Below, piece by piece: positions 37,265-47,539 of a stretch of DNA of 64,000 bases. Position 1 is the stretch's first letter. Each line of letters begins with the position of its first letter. This DNA is from Gaeumannomyces sp. JS-464 (taxonomy: Eukaryota; Ascomycota; Sordariomycetes; Magnaporthales; Magnaporthaceae): contig NGZR01000003.1 of the NCBI GenBank assembly GCA_002197995.1, positions 558,001-622,000 on the forward strand, given 5' to 3'. The notes beneath the pieces were generated by a model. The model did no database searches, had not been told where the DNA came from, and was given only the letters and a program-made list of their open reading frames with translations. Both the position numbers and the translations under genes were made by a program.

Positions 37265-38304
37265 TCAGTACGTGGAGGGAGTCTGCGCGAGCCGACCACC
37301 GTCCACGACCAGGATGAGCCCATCGCAGTAAGAGCCTGCCCGGCTCGCCAGGTACAGGATCGTTCCTCCCATCTCGTCGTATCCTCCAAACCTCCTGGCC
37401 GGGATCCAACGCGGGTCTTCGGGGGTCTCGTCCTCGGGCCTGCGTTCGCCGATTAGTTGGGAAGCGAGTTCCGAAGGGAACACTTTACCGTGTGTCGCTG
37501 GTGGTTAGCAGAGGAAACGCACGAAAGGAGACCAAGGAAACAGGACGCAGTCGACTACTCACGTCCTGGAGCGAGCCCGTTCACGCGGATCCCATGCGTC
37601 GTCAGCATGGTCGCGGCAACCTTGGTCAGCTGGATCAGAGCCGCCTTACTGCCGCCGTACGAGGGCGGCGAGCGAATAGACTTGAGGTAGCCGGCGACGC
37701 TGGCGTTGAAAATGACCTGGCTCTGGATCGAGGGCGCCTTGCCGCCAGGGGTCAGGGCGCGCCGTAGCCGCCCTTCTCCACGGCGTGCTTGTTGCCGGCG
37801 TCGAGCAGCTCGAGGAATCCGAGCATGGTGAAGTAGGCGCCCGTGACGTTGAGGTGGAAGGTCGCCGTCATGGCGTCCATGTCAACCTCGTCGAACAAGG
37901 TCTTCCTCAGCTCCGAGATGCTTTTGGTGGGATCCCAGTGGTTCCCGGGCCCAAACTGGCCCGAGTTGCACACCACGAGGTTGACATAGCCCGTCTCGGC
38001 CGTCACTTTGTCCACCGCCGCCTGGATGGAGGGTTTTGACGTCACGTCACACTGGACCGGGACGATCTTGCCTTCGCTGCCAGCCGCGGCGTTCTCCAGC
38101 ACCTCCAAGCGACGGCCTAGGATGAAGACCTTGCTGGCGCCGTTGGCGACAAGTGCTTGGGTCATCTGTCGGAAATCAGCATGTGTGCAGCCGACCTAGT
38201 TGGTGGTTAAGTGTTTCGCTCACCATTAAGCCGATTCCGGTGCCGCCGCCTGTGATGACAGCGACGAGGCCGTCCACACGGAACATTGCGGATGCATCTG
38301 CCAT
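37265..38304 (-). CDS. Short-chain dehydrogenase/reductase (classical type)
   Basis: Exon 1 starts at 38304 (MADASAMFRVDGLVAVITGG) and contains the cofactor motif TGGGTGIG. Intron 38223-38166 has GTGAGC and ends CAG. Exon 2 has ILGRR, VQCDVT (an acidic residue after strand 4), the NAG-like VVCNSG, then the catalytic serine in NASVAG and SYGGSKAA, the YxxxK pair. Intron 37562-37483 joins NGLAPG to LFPSELASQL. The last exon ends with GSYCDGLILVVDGGRL, a typical C-terminal strand. A base appears missing at CGCGCCCTGA near 37757, where the frame meets TGA. With it the model is exactly 300 residues. It oxidises or reduces an alcohol/ketone with NAD(P)H; the substrate is not predictable. Confidence 0.85.
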
Positions 38305-38793
38305 CTGTCTGATGTTTGCCCTTCCTTTTTGGGATTGTCTAATCCTGGTTCCAGACGAATCTAGCCAGCCTGGTGAGTACCAGGGGTAACGGGCAATGGA
38401 AATGCGGGTTTGCTGGAACAGGACACGAAAGCAACGTGGAATATGCCTACGATGAACCCGGCAGGTTATCAGAGAGCATGGGAATATATAGGTATGTACC
38501 AACGTCGGGCTTTGGGTTGCGAGAGGGGTGACACCGGACGGAGATAAGCATCATTGATTTGGGGAACTCCGCGTCCGGCTCTGGCCTCGAGCGTGCCCTT
38601 TCGACCTTATCCCCGCCCTAAGGAATCCATGCATGGCTACCCGACGCCCGGCCGATCGGGAGCCTACAGACATGAGAAATGGACAAGCCAATTTGCTGCC
38701 GCTCAGGCTGGCGCGGAAGGTGAGCAGCTGATGGGCAGAATTGTGAACAGCTGAGTTCATACGGGGTTCTCGGCTGTACAATAAATACGCTGA
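38305..38793. other. Intergenic region
   Basis: Short divergence-free spacer upstream of the dehydrogenase, with a TATATAGG-like site near 38488. No gene seen. Confidence 0.45.
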
Positions 38794-39781
38794 CTATTCA
38801 TCTTCCTCGTCATCTGCGGCCTCGGATGCATTCTCAGCAACGGCCTCTTTGTTGGCCTTTTCGCAGGAGCACCGATATTGATGCCGCTCTTGCCGCCCAC
38901 AGACTTGCTGCCGTCGGCCCCTTTTGTGATACCCAACTTCCCGCCAATGTTGGTAACCCCGCGGTTTGGATCAATCGTGACCCCCAAGTTGTCCTTGAAC
39001 TTTTCCGCCTCCTTGACGGCCTCGACCTCACCCGCCTTGGCCGCGCCCCCCGTGGCCTCCTCGGCCTCTTCTTCCTTCGCGGCCCAGCATTTCCTCCCTC
39101 CGCAGCATCGGCTTCTCCCTTGGCAGGTGCAGTAGCGCCTGCACCTTTGGATCCTTTGGCCTTCTTTTCCCCTGCTGGTGTCCCGATGTTGATGCCACTC
39201 TTCCCGCCGACGGACTGGCTGCCGTCGGAGCCTTTTGTGATGCCGAGGTTCCCGCCGATGTTGACGACGCCGCGGTTCGGGTCGATGGTGATGCCGGCGT
39301 TGTTTTTTGAACTTTTCCGACTCCTTAACCGCTTCCACTTCCTCGGCCTTGGCGGCAGCCGCTCCCACTCCGTCCTCGACAGCCGCCCCATCGGCCTCTT
39401 CGTCTTCACCTCTGTGGCAGCCTCGCCGGTGTCGTCTTCTGTAATCGTGACGCTCCCGTTTTCCAATCTTCACGTCACCGTCTTTCACGCCCACCACCTT
39501 CCCCTCTTTCACTACCTCTACTTCCCTTTCACCCCCTCCTTTCTTCTCTCCCTCGGGGAAGGGCTTTCCGCCAACAATGATGTTGGCCCGGCCCGCGAGG
39601 CTCCCCTATGTGCATCGTCAGTCAAGCAAGCTCTGATATAGACGCGGAAATACATGGAAGGACGCATACCGAAAAACTTCCGACGTTCAATGACCTCGGT
39701 TCTTGACGGCAGACCGCAAGCTGGAGGATGGCCATGATGGCCAAACACGGCCTGGACAGCAACATGTTGACTGAGGTCCAC
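38794..39781 (-). CDS. Unrecognised protein with two long internal repeats
   Basis: The minus strand encodes, through five frame changes, a low-complexity acidic/basic protein with a duplicated module. Each copy has EVEAVKE-EKFK, an ITIDPNRGV-NIGG or VTIDPNRGV-NIGG segment, LGITKG-DGS and SVGGKSGINIG. Copies lie at about 39172-39350 and 38864-39037. The C-terminus is acidic (DDEEDE) with a stop at 38794. Upstream are the segments VTITEDDTGEAA and RANIIVGGKPFPEGEKKG. An intron with GTATGC (39669) and TAG (39606) probably joins an exon starting near 39781, and hydrophobic coding-like sequence up to 40049 may also belong. I know no family with this module; function unknown. No catalytic motif or clear signal peptide. 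The frame changes sit at short A or G runs. Confidence 0.6.
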
Positions 39782-41059
39782 GTCCGGCGCGGATGGTAAA
39801 GGAGCCGCTCAGCAGCACAGTGAGGTGTGTGGAGAAAGGCCCGAGATCAAGGGGCTGGATGTCAAAATGCAGTTCTCCACCAGGGGCAAAAGAGGCTGCG
39901 AAAACAAGCACTGAGTCGCACAGCCAAGAAACCCGGAAACCCTGCAAGTAAACGCCGAGACGGGAGGCGCGAGGGAAGAAAGCGACATAGCACGGCCAAA
40001 GGAAAGCCTGGACGATCAAGCCAAGACAAAGGATTATATATATGTGCATATTTACCTCCGACCACTCGAATCAGGAAGATTCCCCATCCATGATCGACGT
40101 GTTCGAGGCAGATCACGCATATCGGTTGCCAGAATCTACATGGTATTTTGCCCCCGGGGTTCCAGGACTTGCCTACCGGATGCTCGGGACTCCATGGGGA
40201 GCGCACGGCCAGAAGGGCGATGGAGTAGCATCGCCTGTCCACAAGAGCCGGTTCGGCATGTGCCGCCGGCCGGATAGGGAAAGTTTTGAAGAGAAAACTT
40301 CGGGGTGGGTTTCATGCGATCGTTTGCATCGAGGAGTTCCAGTCACGAAGGTTGCCGACGTCGAGGTTTCTGTGAACAAGTGCCCTCTTTCCCTCCCTGG
40401 CTGCCATAAAGTCTTGGCACATCCGTAGGCCTGGCTTCAAACGCCGACTCGGACATGAAGGCGAGGCAAGGGTGGGTTCTTGGCGAGTAAGTTGACAGAG
40501 GGGAGGGCAGGGGGATTGGAGATGTCAGATCTGACAGCCCGGCAGGCTGGTTGGCTGCCAAAGCTAGGGTAAGAAGCGCTCGTTTCGGGCAAAGGAAAGA
40601 AACCGGCGTAATATACAAGAAGTGCAATGTAGTGGTATTTCTACTGAGTATGCCGAGCAGGGTCGAGAAGAAGACGGCAGTTTGTAGGGTTCGATTCACA
40701 GTCAGATGATCGGGAGGTCACGTGTCGAGTCACTGGCTGTTCAGAAAGGTGGATGTCCGAGGTCAAAATATGGACCCGCTCCAAAAAAAAAGAACCTCGG
40801 ACGTATGTGGGAGCCGCTGTGCGGGCTGTCTTCCATGGATCCAGCGTTTCGCAATTCTGTGCTCCCACTCGAAAATCACCCGCAATTCACCCGCACAACA
40901 ACCGAGAAATCGCCTGGGGGACTGGGCCTTTGCGCTTGGCTGGAGCCCATTGATAGCTGAGAGGACGAGCGGCTTGCGCCTCTCCAGCCCGCTTGTTTAG
41001 TCTGCCTGGGTCGGCGAGGGAGGGCGCGCGCGCGTCCTGGGCGCTGCCGGCGGCCAACC
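39782..41059. other. Intergenic region between divergent genes
   Basis: About 1.3 kb that should hold promoters for the two-repeat protein and the Zn2Cys6 regulator. A minus-strand frame up to 40049 (ELHFDIQPLDLGPFSTHLTV) is coding-like and may be a 5' exon of the two-repeat gene. Nothing else is convincing. Confidence 0.45.
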
Positions 41060-43853
41060 ATGGCGCCGCCAAGTTACCCTCCGCCTGCGGCCGTTCCCGC
41101 GACCACCGCTCCGACCGCGACCGCGACAACCACCGAGGGCGGCGGCGGTCTTTTTATCGGTGTCTCTAGCAGTTCCGCCGCCCCGGGCATCCCTGCCACC
41201 TCTGCCCCTTCGACGTCATCGACCCCCACGGTCCAAGCCGCCGCCGCCGGATCTACAGGACGCCCCGGGAGCTCGCGCCTCAGCTGAACAGCAACGACTT
41301 CCCTCTCCAACAGTCAGTGCCCATCAGCATGGCGGCCTGAAATACGAGCCGCCCGCAGGCTTGCCGTCAGCCGTCGCGTCGGCGCATCAGACCCTGCAGG
41401 TGCTAGAGGCCGTGTCCAACATCTCCTCGTCTCCGCCCCCAGCGCCTGTGCTGCCTGATGCCGCCAGCCTGCAGCAGCAGCAGCACGAGCCGCATCATCA
41501 ACAGCAGCACCATTATCCCATCCTAGCTCCGTCGCCCCATGGCCTCGAAGAGCAACATCACCAGCAACCGCAGCAGCAGCGGCTGCAATACTCAGCCTCG
41601 GCCGTTGTCGCCCACCATGACCAGAATGGCAACCCTCACGGCTATGACCACCAGGTTCAGTACTCCCCGTCTACGGCGTCGCCGACGACGCCAGGTGGCG
41701 GCTTAACTCAATCTGGGCCGGCCACGCACCCGCATGTCAAGCAGACCCGGCTGCGACGCGCATGCGACATGTGCAGCGCGCGGAAGGTCAAGTGCGACGA
41801 AGCTGGCCCGCCGTGCAAGCCGTGCAGGTCACTCAATGTCGAATGCACATACACGCGTGAGATGAAGCGCCGCGGCCCTCCAAATAAGCATGCCGAGGCG
41901 GCTAGGGCGAAGCGTGCCCGTATGGAGGCGGCAGCGGGAGCAACTCCAGGCTGGGACAATGCCGCGGAGATGCTTGCCTCGATATCTTCTGGCACCGGCC
42001 TCGGAGGCCAGGCCCGGCAGCAGCCACATGAGCAGGCGCCGCAGGGGACGCAGCCTCAGAACCATCAGGAGCCTAGTGCCCCCCTCGATGCAGAGGCCAT
42101 CGCCCCGTGGCCCACGCTTGCGCTGCTAGTCGACGACTTCTACACCTACATTCACCCGCTGATCCCCTTTCCGCACGAGCCGACCTTCAGGCGCTCGTTC
42201 GCGGCCCGCGAGGACAAGACCAACCCCGAGTTTCTGGCGTTGCTGGCCAGCATGATCGCCACGCTGGTGGCCTCGTTTCCCCGCGCTGCGCGGCTACACC
42301 TCAAGTCGCAGCGGAATGCGTCTCTCTTCCCCCGGGCCATAGCGCTCATCGAGCGGTGTCGGGTCGTGGCCATGATGGCACGTGGCCCCACGTTTGCCAG
42401 CAAAGAGTCAATGTCGATTCACGACGCCGCTACGAGTTACTTTCTCGGCCTGGCCGCCGCGTACACGATGCAGTGGAGGATATGCCGCCGCTTCATGGCC
42501 GAGTGCATGTCCTTCACGCGGGAGCTCAGCCTGCATCGCTTCAGACATCTCGACCCGGTCTTGGGCCCCGGTGGTATCGAGTATGGCTCGCCTGACCAAC
42601 CGGTGGACCATGTCGCGGATCAGATTGGCAAGCGCATCTTTTGGGTGATGCTCGTAGGCGTGAGGTCATTGGTGCAACTGGGCGCCACCCACAGCGAACT
42701 GCCGCTGCCCCCGCCCACCCTGGCGGAGCCTTATCCGGACTTGCCGCTTGAGGTCGATGATGAGTACATCACGCCGACCGAGATCCTGGCCCAGCCCGCC
42801 GGCCGTGTCTCGCTTTTGACGGGATTTAATCAGGGAATCAAAATATATATGACCATGAACCCAATCGTCAGCGTTGAGCTGTCGTATGGAATCAACAGCC
42901 TCTCCCTCGAGGACCAGGAGGAGATGCTAACGAGCTGCCTCCACGCGGCCAAGCATGCCACCGACGATCTTCCTCCCGAGTTGAGGCTTAATATTGACCC
43001 TGTACCCTCCTGCCCGGACTCGAACGATGGCACTGCCGCTGGCCCCCCCGGCCCGTCGCTTGCCCTTCCGCTCGCTGAGGCATTTGAGGATGCGCCGGGT
43101 TTCCAGTACTTTCCGCCCGCATATCCCAACTCACAGCCGGCAAACGATCTTCGGCGCGTGATCGAGAACCAGCCTGAGCGTCGCAGGCTGCTGCAGTTCG
43201 AGATACAAAAGGCGAACATCTACGGGTCCCAGCTGGCTACGCGCTCCTACTACGTTGAGAGGTGCTTTAGCCTTCGCGACGCTCACCGCGCCCGGTTGGA
43301 AAGCTACACGAACAGGGCGAGGACGGACCCGGTCCAGACCGGCCAGCCGGCTTCGATGGACGACCCCAATCGCCGGCAGGCTGGGGCTGAGGGTGGTGCC
43401 GGCACCGATCCGTGGGCTTCGGAGCGGGAGCTCATCGTACAGAACCTCCTAATTGTCCTCGCGTCGATCCCACAGCGCAGCATGGAGCCCAATGGCGGAT
43501 CGATCATTAACAAGATCCGACAAGTTGCGTCAACGCTGCTGGCCGACGCACCCGAGCGCAAGGGCCCTGTGGCTGTCAGGTCCGAGGAGATGCTGAGGCA
43601 TTTTGTCGATATCCTGCTGCGTTTGGAGAAGACAGGTGGGCCGGGTAGAGGCAGCGGTCCGGCAGTTGCTGCTGCCGCCGCCGCCGCCGCCGCAGGCATC
43701 GCAAATGGAACATCGAGTGGCTTCGACTCCGGTCTGGATGCTGGAGGTGTCATGACACCAATGGACGAGGAGGAGGAGCTGCGCACCTGGGCAGACCTTC
43801 GCGAAACCCAGATGCGGTTCGCCCAGAACGGCGGGTGTATGGCTGACCCCTGA
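41060..43853 (+). CDS. Zn2Cys6 fungal transcription regulator
   Basis: The start ATG at 41060 follows CCAACC and opens MAPPSYPPPAAVPATTAPTA. The frame changes near 41262 (CGCCCCGGG, one C too many) and then runs uncut to 43853, 930 residues in all. A Gln/His-rich stretch precedes the zinc cluster near residue 235, CDMCSARKVKCDEAGPPCKP, spaced C-x2-C-x6-C-x6-C-x2-C-x6-C, followed by a linker REMKRRGPPNKHAEAARAKR. The middle homology region (about residues 345-615) starts HPLIPFPHEPTFRRSF and includes IHDAATSYFLGLAAAY and IGKRIFWVMLVGVRSL. An alanine run lies near the C-terminus. The RRGPPNKHAEA linker occurs in regulators of sugar or starch use such as the COL-26/BglR and maltose/sucrose groups; assignment to one of these is a guess. 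Nuclear. Confidence 0.9.
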
Positions 43854-44210
43854 TGATGGTTGGCTAGGAGCGCGTTGTCTCTGCCTTGCAATGGATCAAG
43901 CGTCTGTATTAACAGTGTTATTCAGCGGTGGCGCTAGTTCGGCCTTCTTCCATTTGGCCATTTGGTCACTTTGTCTTCTTCTCGCGTTTTTACTAGCGGC
44001 GTTCAAAATGCGGCTAACTGGTCGGGCGGTTTGTGGTTTGTTTGTGTATTATGATGATGTACATCTGGCGGACATAATACCAGTCGAATGTCGGAATTTT
44101 GTCGCATAAGTGGACCCCTTTTTGATCGAGCGTGGGGGCGAACGAAGCAGGAGGAAACAAAAGACCCAAATCCATAGCGCCGACACTTTATCGTCTCCAA
44201 CATCCCGCTA
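43854..44210. other. Convergent 3' region
   Basis: Shared downstream sequence of the Zn2Cys6 regulator and the SnoaL-like gene. A 72-codon frame at 43891-44109 is regarded as untranslated sequence. Confidence 0.5.
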
Positions 44211-44729
44211 TCAGACCTGCGGCGCCTGGGCCTGTCCATGCGGAGTGGCGGCGCGCAAGCGGATCGGGCCGGCGTCCATGTAGGTCCTGAGCTCGGTGGC
44301 CTTGAGCCCCGCGAAGCCGCCCTCGCCCTGGCCGACGGCGGCGAGCTCGACGACGTTGAACTCGCGGACGGCGATGGGCTGGAGCTCGGGGTCCTCGCTG
44401 AGGACGGTGGTGCTGGTGCTCTCGTACATGACGGTGCGGCCGCCGTCGGCCTTGGGCACGTCCCAGGCGCGGTGCAGCTCGTGGCCGAAGCTGGCCAGCT
44501 TCTGGGCGCGCACGAGCAGCAGCGGCAGGACCTGCTCCGTCGTGCTGGGCGGGTTGTTGTTGATGGTGAAGGTGGCGTCCGGCGCCATGACGGCCGTCAG
44601 CGCCAGCGCCTCGCCCTCCGGGTTGAGCGAGTCGAGCACCGGGAGGAGGTACTTGAGGAAGCGGAGGCCCGGCGAGGCCGAGTCGGGGATCGAGTGTAGA
44701 TCTCCCTCGTAGAGGGACGTCGCGGCCAT
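44211..44729 (-). CDS. SnoaL/NTF2-like domain protein
   Basis: A single uninterrupted exon of 172 residues, MAATSLYEGDLHSIPDSASP. The chain has LRFLKYLLPVLDSLNPEGEA, then MAPDATFTINNNPPST, a helix LPLLLVRAQKLASFGHELH, and beta strands VMYESTSTTVLS and IAVREFNVVELA. That order of helices followed by strands, and the size, fit the cone-shaped SnoaL/NTF2-like fold. The fold serves as an enzyme (cyclase, hydrolase, isomerase) or a binding domain; the role is open. No signal peptide. One of the few genes here without a frame break. Confidence 0.72.
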   Translation of the reverse strand: MAATSLYEGDLHSIPDSASPGLRFLKYLLPVLDSLNPEGEALALTAVMAPDATFTINNNPPSTTEQVLPLLLVRAQKLASFGHELHRAWDVPKADGGRTVMYESTSTTVLSEDPELQPIAVREFNVVELAAVGQGEGGFAGLKATELRTYMDAGPIRLRAATPHGQAQAPQV

Positions 44730-45235
44730 GGCGAAGGGCTGCTTTTTTTTTCTCTTCTATTTTGTATTCTCGTTTCCTTCTTCCCTAACCTGGGGCTGAG
44801 GGGAATTCCGATGGGAACAGCTCCTGGGGCTACGGTAGCGAGAACGCAGTGGCCCTTTTGAATGCTGGCACCTGCACACAGGCCGCGTGTTGCTCGTTGC
44901 CGCCAGTGCGACGGCGGTTTGCTAGGCCGTCGGGTGCTGTCTGGGAATTATTACAGGCGTCGTCTCCCCTGGGTAATATCCGGATCCGGCTGTCCACCCA
45001 ACCCCAGACCGGTGACAGGCTGAGTAACCCGGGATCGGAAGACGGCCGCCGCTCTTTCTTATCGGGCCGCCAAGGCAATGCGACGGCGGCTATCTGTTCC
45101 GCACCTCCCATACTACTACCAATCATAGGTTCTTGTTCCCTATAGCATGGCCTAAAGTTACGTCGTAGGAGGCTAACATGGAAAAGGAACCAATCACGCT
45201 AAACGCTGTTGATAAACTTCGCCCAACCTCGCCCA
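44730..45235. other. Intergenic region
   Basis: Promoter of the SnoaL-like gene and downstream region of the HeLo gene. It has a T-rich tract at about 44741-44770. No gene seen. Confidence 0.45.
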
Positions 45236-46866
45236 CTAGGCGGCACACATTTCCAAAGGCCTAATGACCTTGGTAAAGAATTCGTGGGCAAAAAAATCGT
45301 CCTTGTCACCTGGCAGATCCAGCAGAAGCAAGGTCCGCACCACACTCGGAAACCGGGCACCCATCATCCAGCCCAGGTCGCTCAGCGGGTTGTTGATGAC
45401 AAACTTTCTTGCCCAATCCCTCGACTTCAGCTTGCCCTTCTTCTCACTCGGCACAGCGTCGGCTAGGATCTCCCACCGACCCAGCTCGCAGAGTACCACT
45501 CCAAGGCTGTACAGGTCCAGCTTCTTGGTGAAGCCATCCTTGGCGTCGAGATGGTAGTAGTACTCCACCTCGGGGTCTTGGTCCGCATACAGCTTGACGG
45601 ACTCGGTGGTCCTTATCCGGGACGCCTGGAAGCCCGTCACGAGTGGCTGCGTGACGTCGACACCTCTGCCCTCGCTGCGCTGGAGGAACACGATATTCTC
45701 GCTCCGGAACCCCTTGTGCAGCCACCCCGCGGCGTGGAACAGACTGGAGGCCGACGCGAGCTCGTATGCCAGACGGAAGCGGTCGCCCAGAAGGGCCGGC
45801 TGTGTCCTGGAGGCCCGGATGAGCTCCTTCAGGTTTGTTGGGGGCAGTCTGTGGAGGTTGCCCTCGTAGCCCGAGTCTTTGGGCACAGTAAACACGGTGC
45901 CGATGCGCTTTTTGCCGTGGACAGCCGCAAACTTCAGACCATCGAGTATGCCGCAGCAGGGCGGGATGTGAAGTGCCGGCTCGTTGACAGTCTGGAGCAT
46001 GACGGCCAGCGACTCGGCCCGGTCGCGTAGAGTCTTGTAGGAGGGGGCTGCCGGGTCGAGCATGTTCCATTCAATCCATACGGGGTGGCTGACTCCTGTG
46101 GACTGCGTGTACAATCCGGTCGTCCACCTGCCGTCGTCCTTGAGAACGAGCTGGTTCTCCTGAGTTGCAGTCACGGCCTGCTTGACGGTGCTGGCGGCCG
46201 ACTGCTCCAGGCCCATGAGTTGCGCGGAGAGTGCCAGCAGCCTTGGGCTCTCCATGGCCGGATCTTGGAGCATTCTGACAAAGCCCGTCCCCTTTATATT
46301 GGCGAGCACATATGACGAGAGCGTCTTCTGCAGGAGGTCGACGTCTGCCGGCTGCAGGATGTCGTACAGGTCCCGATTGAGCTGCTGGAGGCGCGAGACC
46401 AGCTCGGCGAACTTGTCCTTCCTTTCGATAACCCCGTTGATGCGGCTCTTGGGACTTTGCGAGAGTGCAACCTTTGCCATATCTTTGGCCATCTGGCTCT
46501 CCACCGCCAGACCCTTGTCCAGGTCGCCGGCTGGGATCCCCGGTAGGACGAGATTGTGCTTTGCGATGAAGGGCTTGGCCTGGTCGTGCGTCTTTCTGAC
46601 CTCGCCCAATATCTGGAGCACTAATTTCTTCACAACTTCGGGCTGCGATGCCAGGACGCACGAGGCCGGGTCGGAAGTCCTGAAAAAATCGCCCCAGATA
46701 AGGAGCTTGTGCTTTTCGATGTGATACCTCAGCGTCAGGTATCCGCCTCCGTCGTCGTTGTCAAAAAAGGACTCGATCAGGAGGTAGCCGTCCACGGCGC
46801 CCTTGAAGGCAGCAATCAAGCTGCCACAGCAAGCGCGGCGCCAACGGGCTCCACGCCGCTCGCCAT
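45236..46866 (-). CDS. HeLo-type cell-death domain fused to a pseudokinase
   Basis: Best start 46866, MASGVEPVGAALAVAA, joined after a probable missing base (near 46820) to LIAAFKGAVDGYLLIESFF. The N-terminal 200 or so residues have LRYHIEKHKLLIWGDFF, DPASCVL, VKKLVLQILGEVRKTHDQA and KFAELVSRLQQLNRDLYDIL, the spacing of HeLo (prion-inhibition and propagation, HET-S N-terminal) domains. The C-terminal half is kinase-like: RFRLAYELASASSLFHAAGW, then LHKGFRSENIVFL where HRDLKxxN is expected (catalytic D absent), and VTGFQASR where DFG is expected. It keeps the F-helix DLYSLGVVLCELG. It is therefore a predicted pseudokinase of 543 residues. HeLo domains insert in membranes and kill cells in fungal incompatibility. 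Divergent from the kinase-ankyrin-WW gene. Confidence 0.82.
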
Positions 46867-47539
46867 TTCCCCCGTCTGGGTTGTTTTGTAGTGATGTTTG
46901 CAGCAAAGTGTTGAGGTGGATGGGCACCTGTCAATTCTGGCTCTCTCGCCCTATGTGCCCACCGACGTTTTCAGTAACAGGCACGACAACGAGGCTTTTA
47001 TCTACCGCACTTCACAATCCGAGCAGACGCATCTCGGGCACAACCCCTCATTCCCAACCAGTCAGCGTAGCCCAGTCGCAAAGGGGCGCCATCCGTGCAG
47101 GCATCTCTGACTACGTCCGTATTCCCTCAAGTACCATTGGACCTCCTGTGCCTAGATAGGAAAAGGTTCCCTGAATTTACCCCTGCTAAACATACGTGGT
47201 TGGCCGAGAAAGCAAGATCTGCGGAGGAGGTTGAGCGGCACTCAAGAGGATACCAAAACCGGGCAAACTCAGCCGCAGAGGACAAAAGCAATTGCCTCGT
47301 GTCTGCCTATTATTAATGCATGCGCGGCATCCCCGAGCCACACCCCGGTGAGTCCGGGGCGAGAATTTCATGTTAGGCGGCTGGTTCGGATGGATGTGCT
47401 TTAATCCCACTTCGGTTTCTTCCCGATGATTCCACGGAACTCCTTGTTCAACGCACTCTAAGATAGTGGGCGGCCAGCATGGATCGGTCTGGAAGGCAAC
47501 TTGCCCTCCCGGATTCGGAGAGTGTCGAAGCGGGAAATC
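46867..47539. promoter_or_regulatory. Bidirectional promoter region of the HeLo and kinase genes
   Basis: 673 bases separate two head-to-head start codons, with no coding sequence between. Coregulation is plausible from the arrangement. I see no motif strong enough to name a factor. Confidence 0.5.
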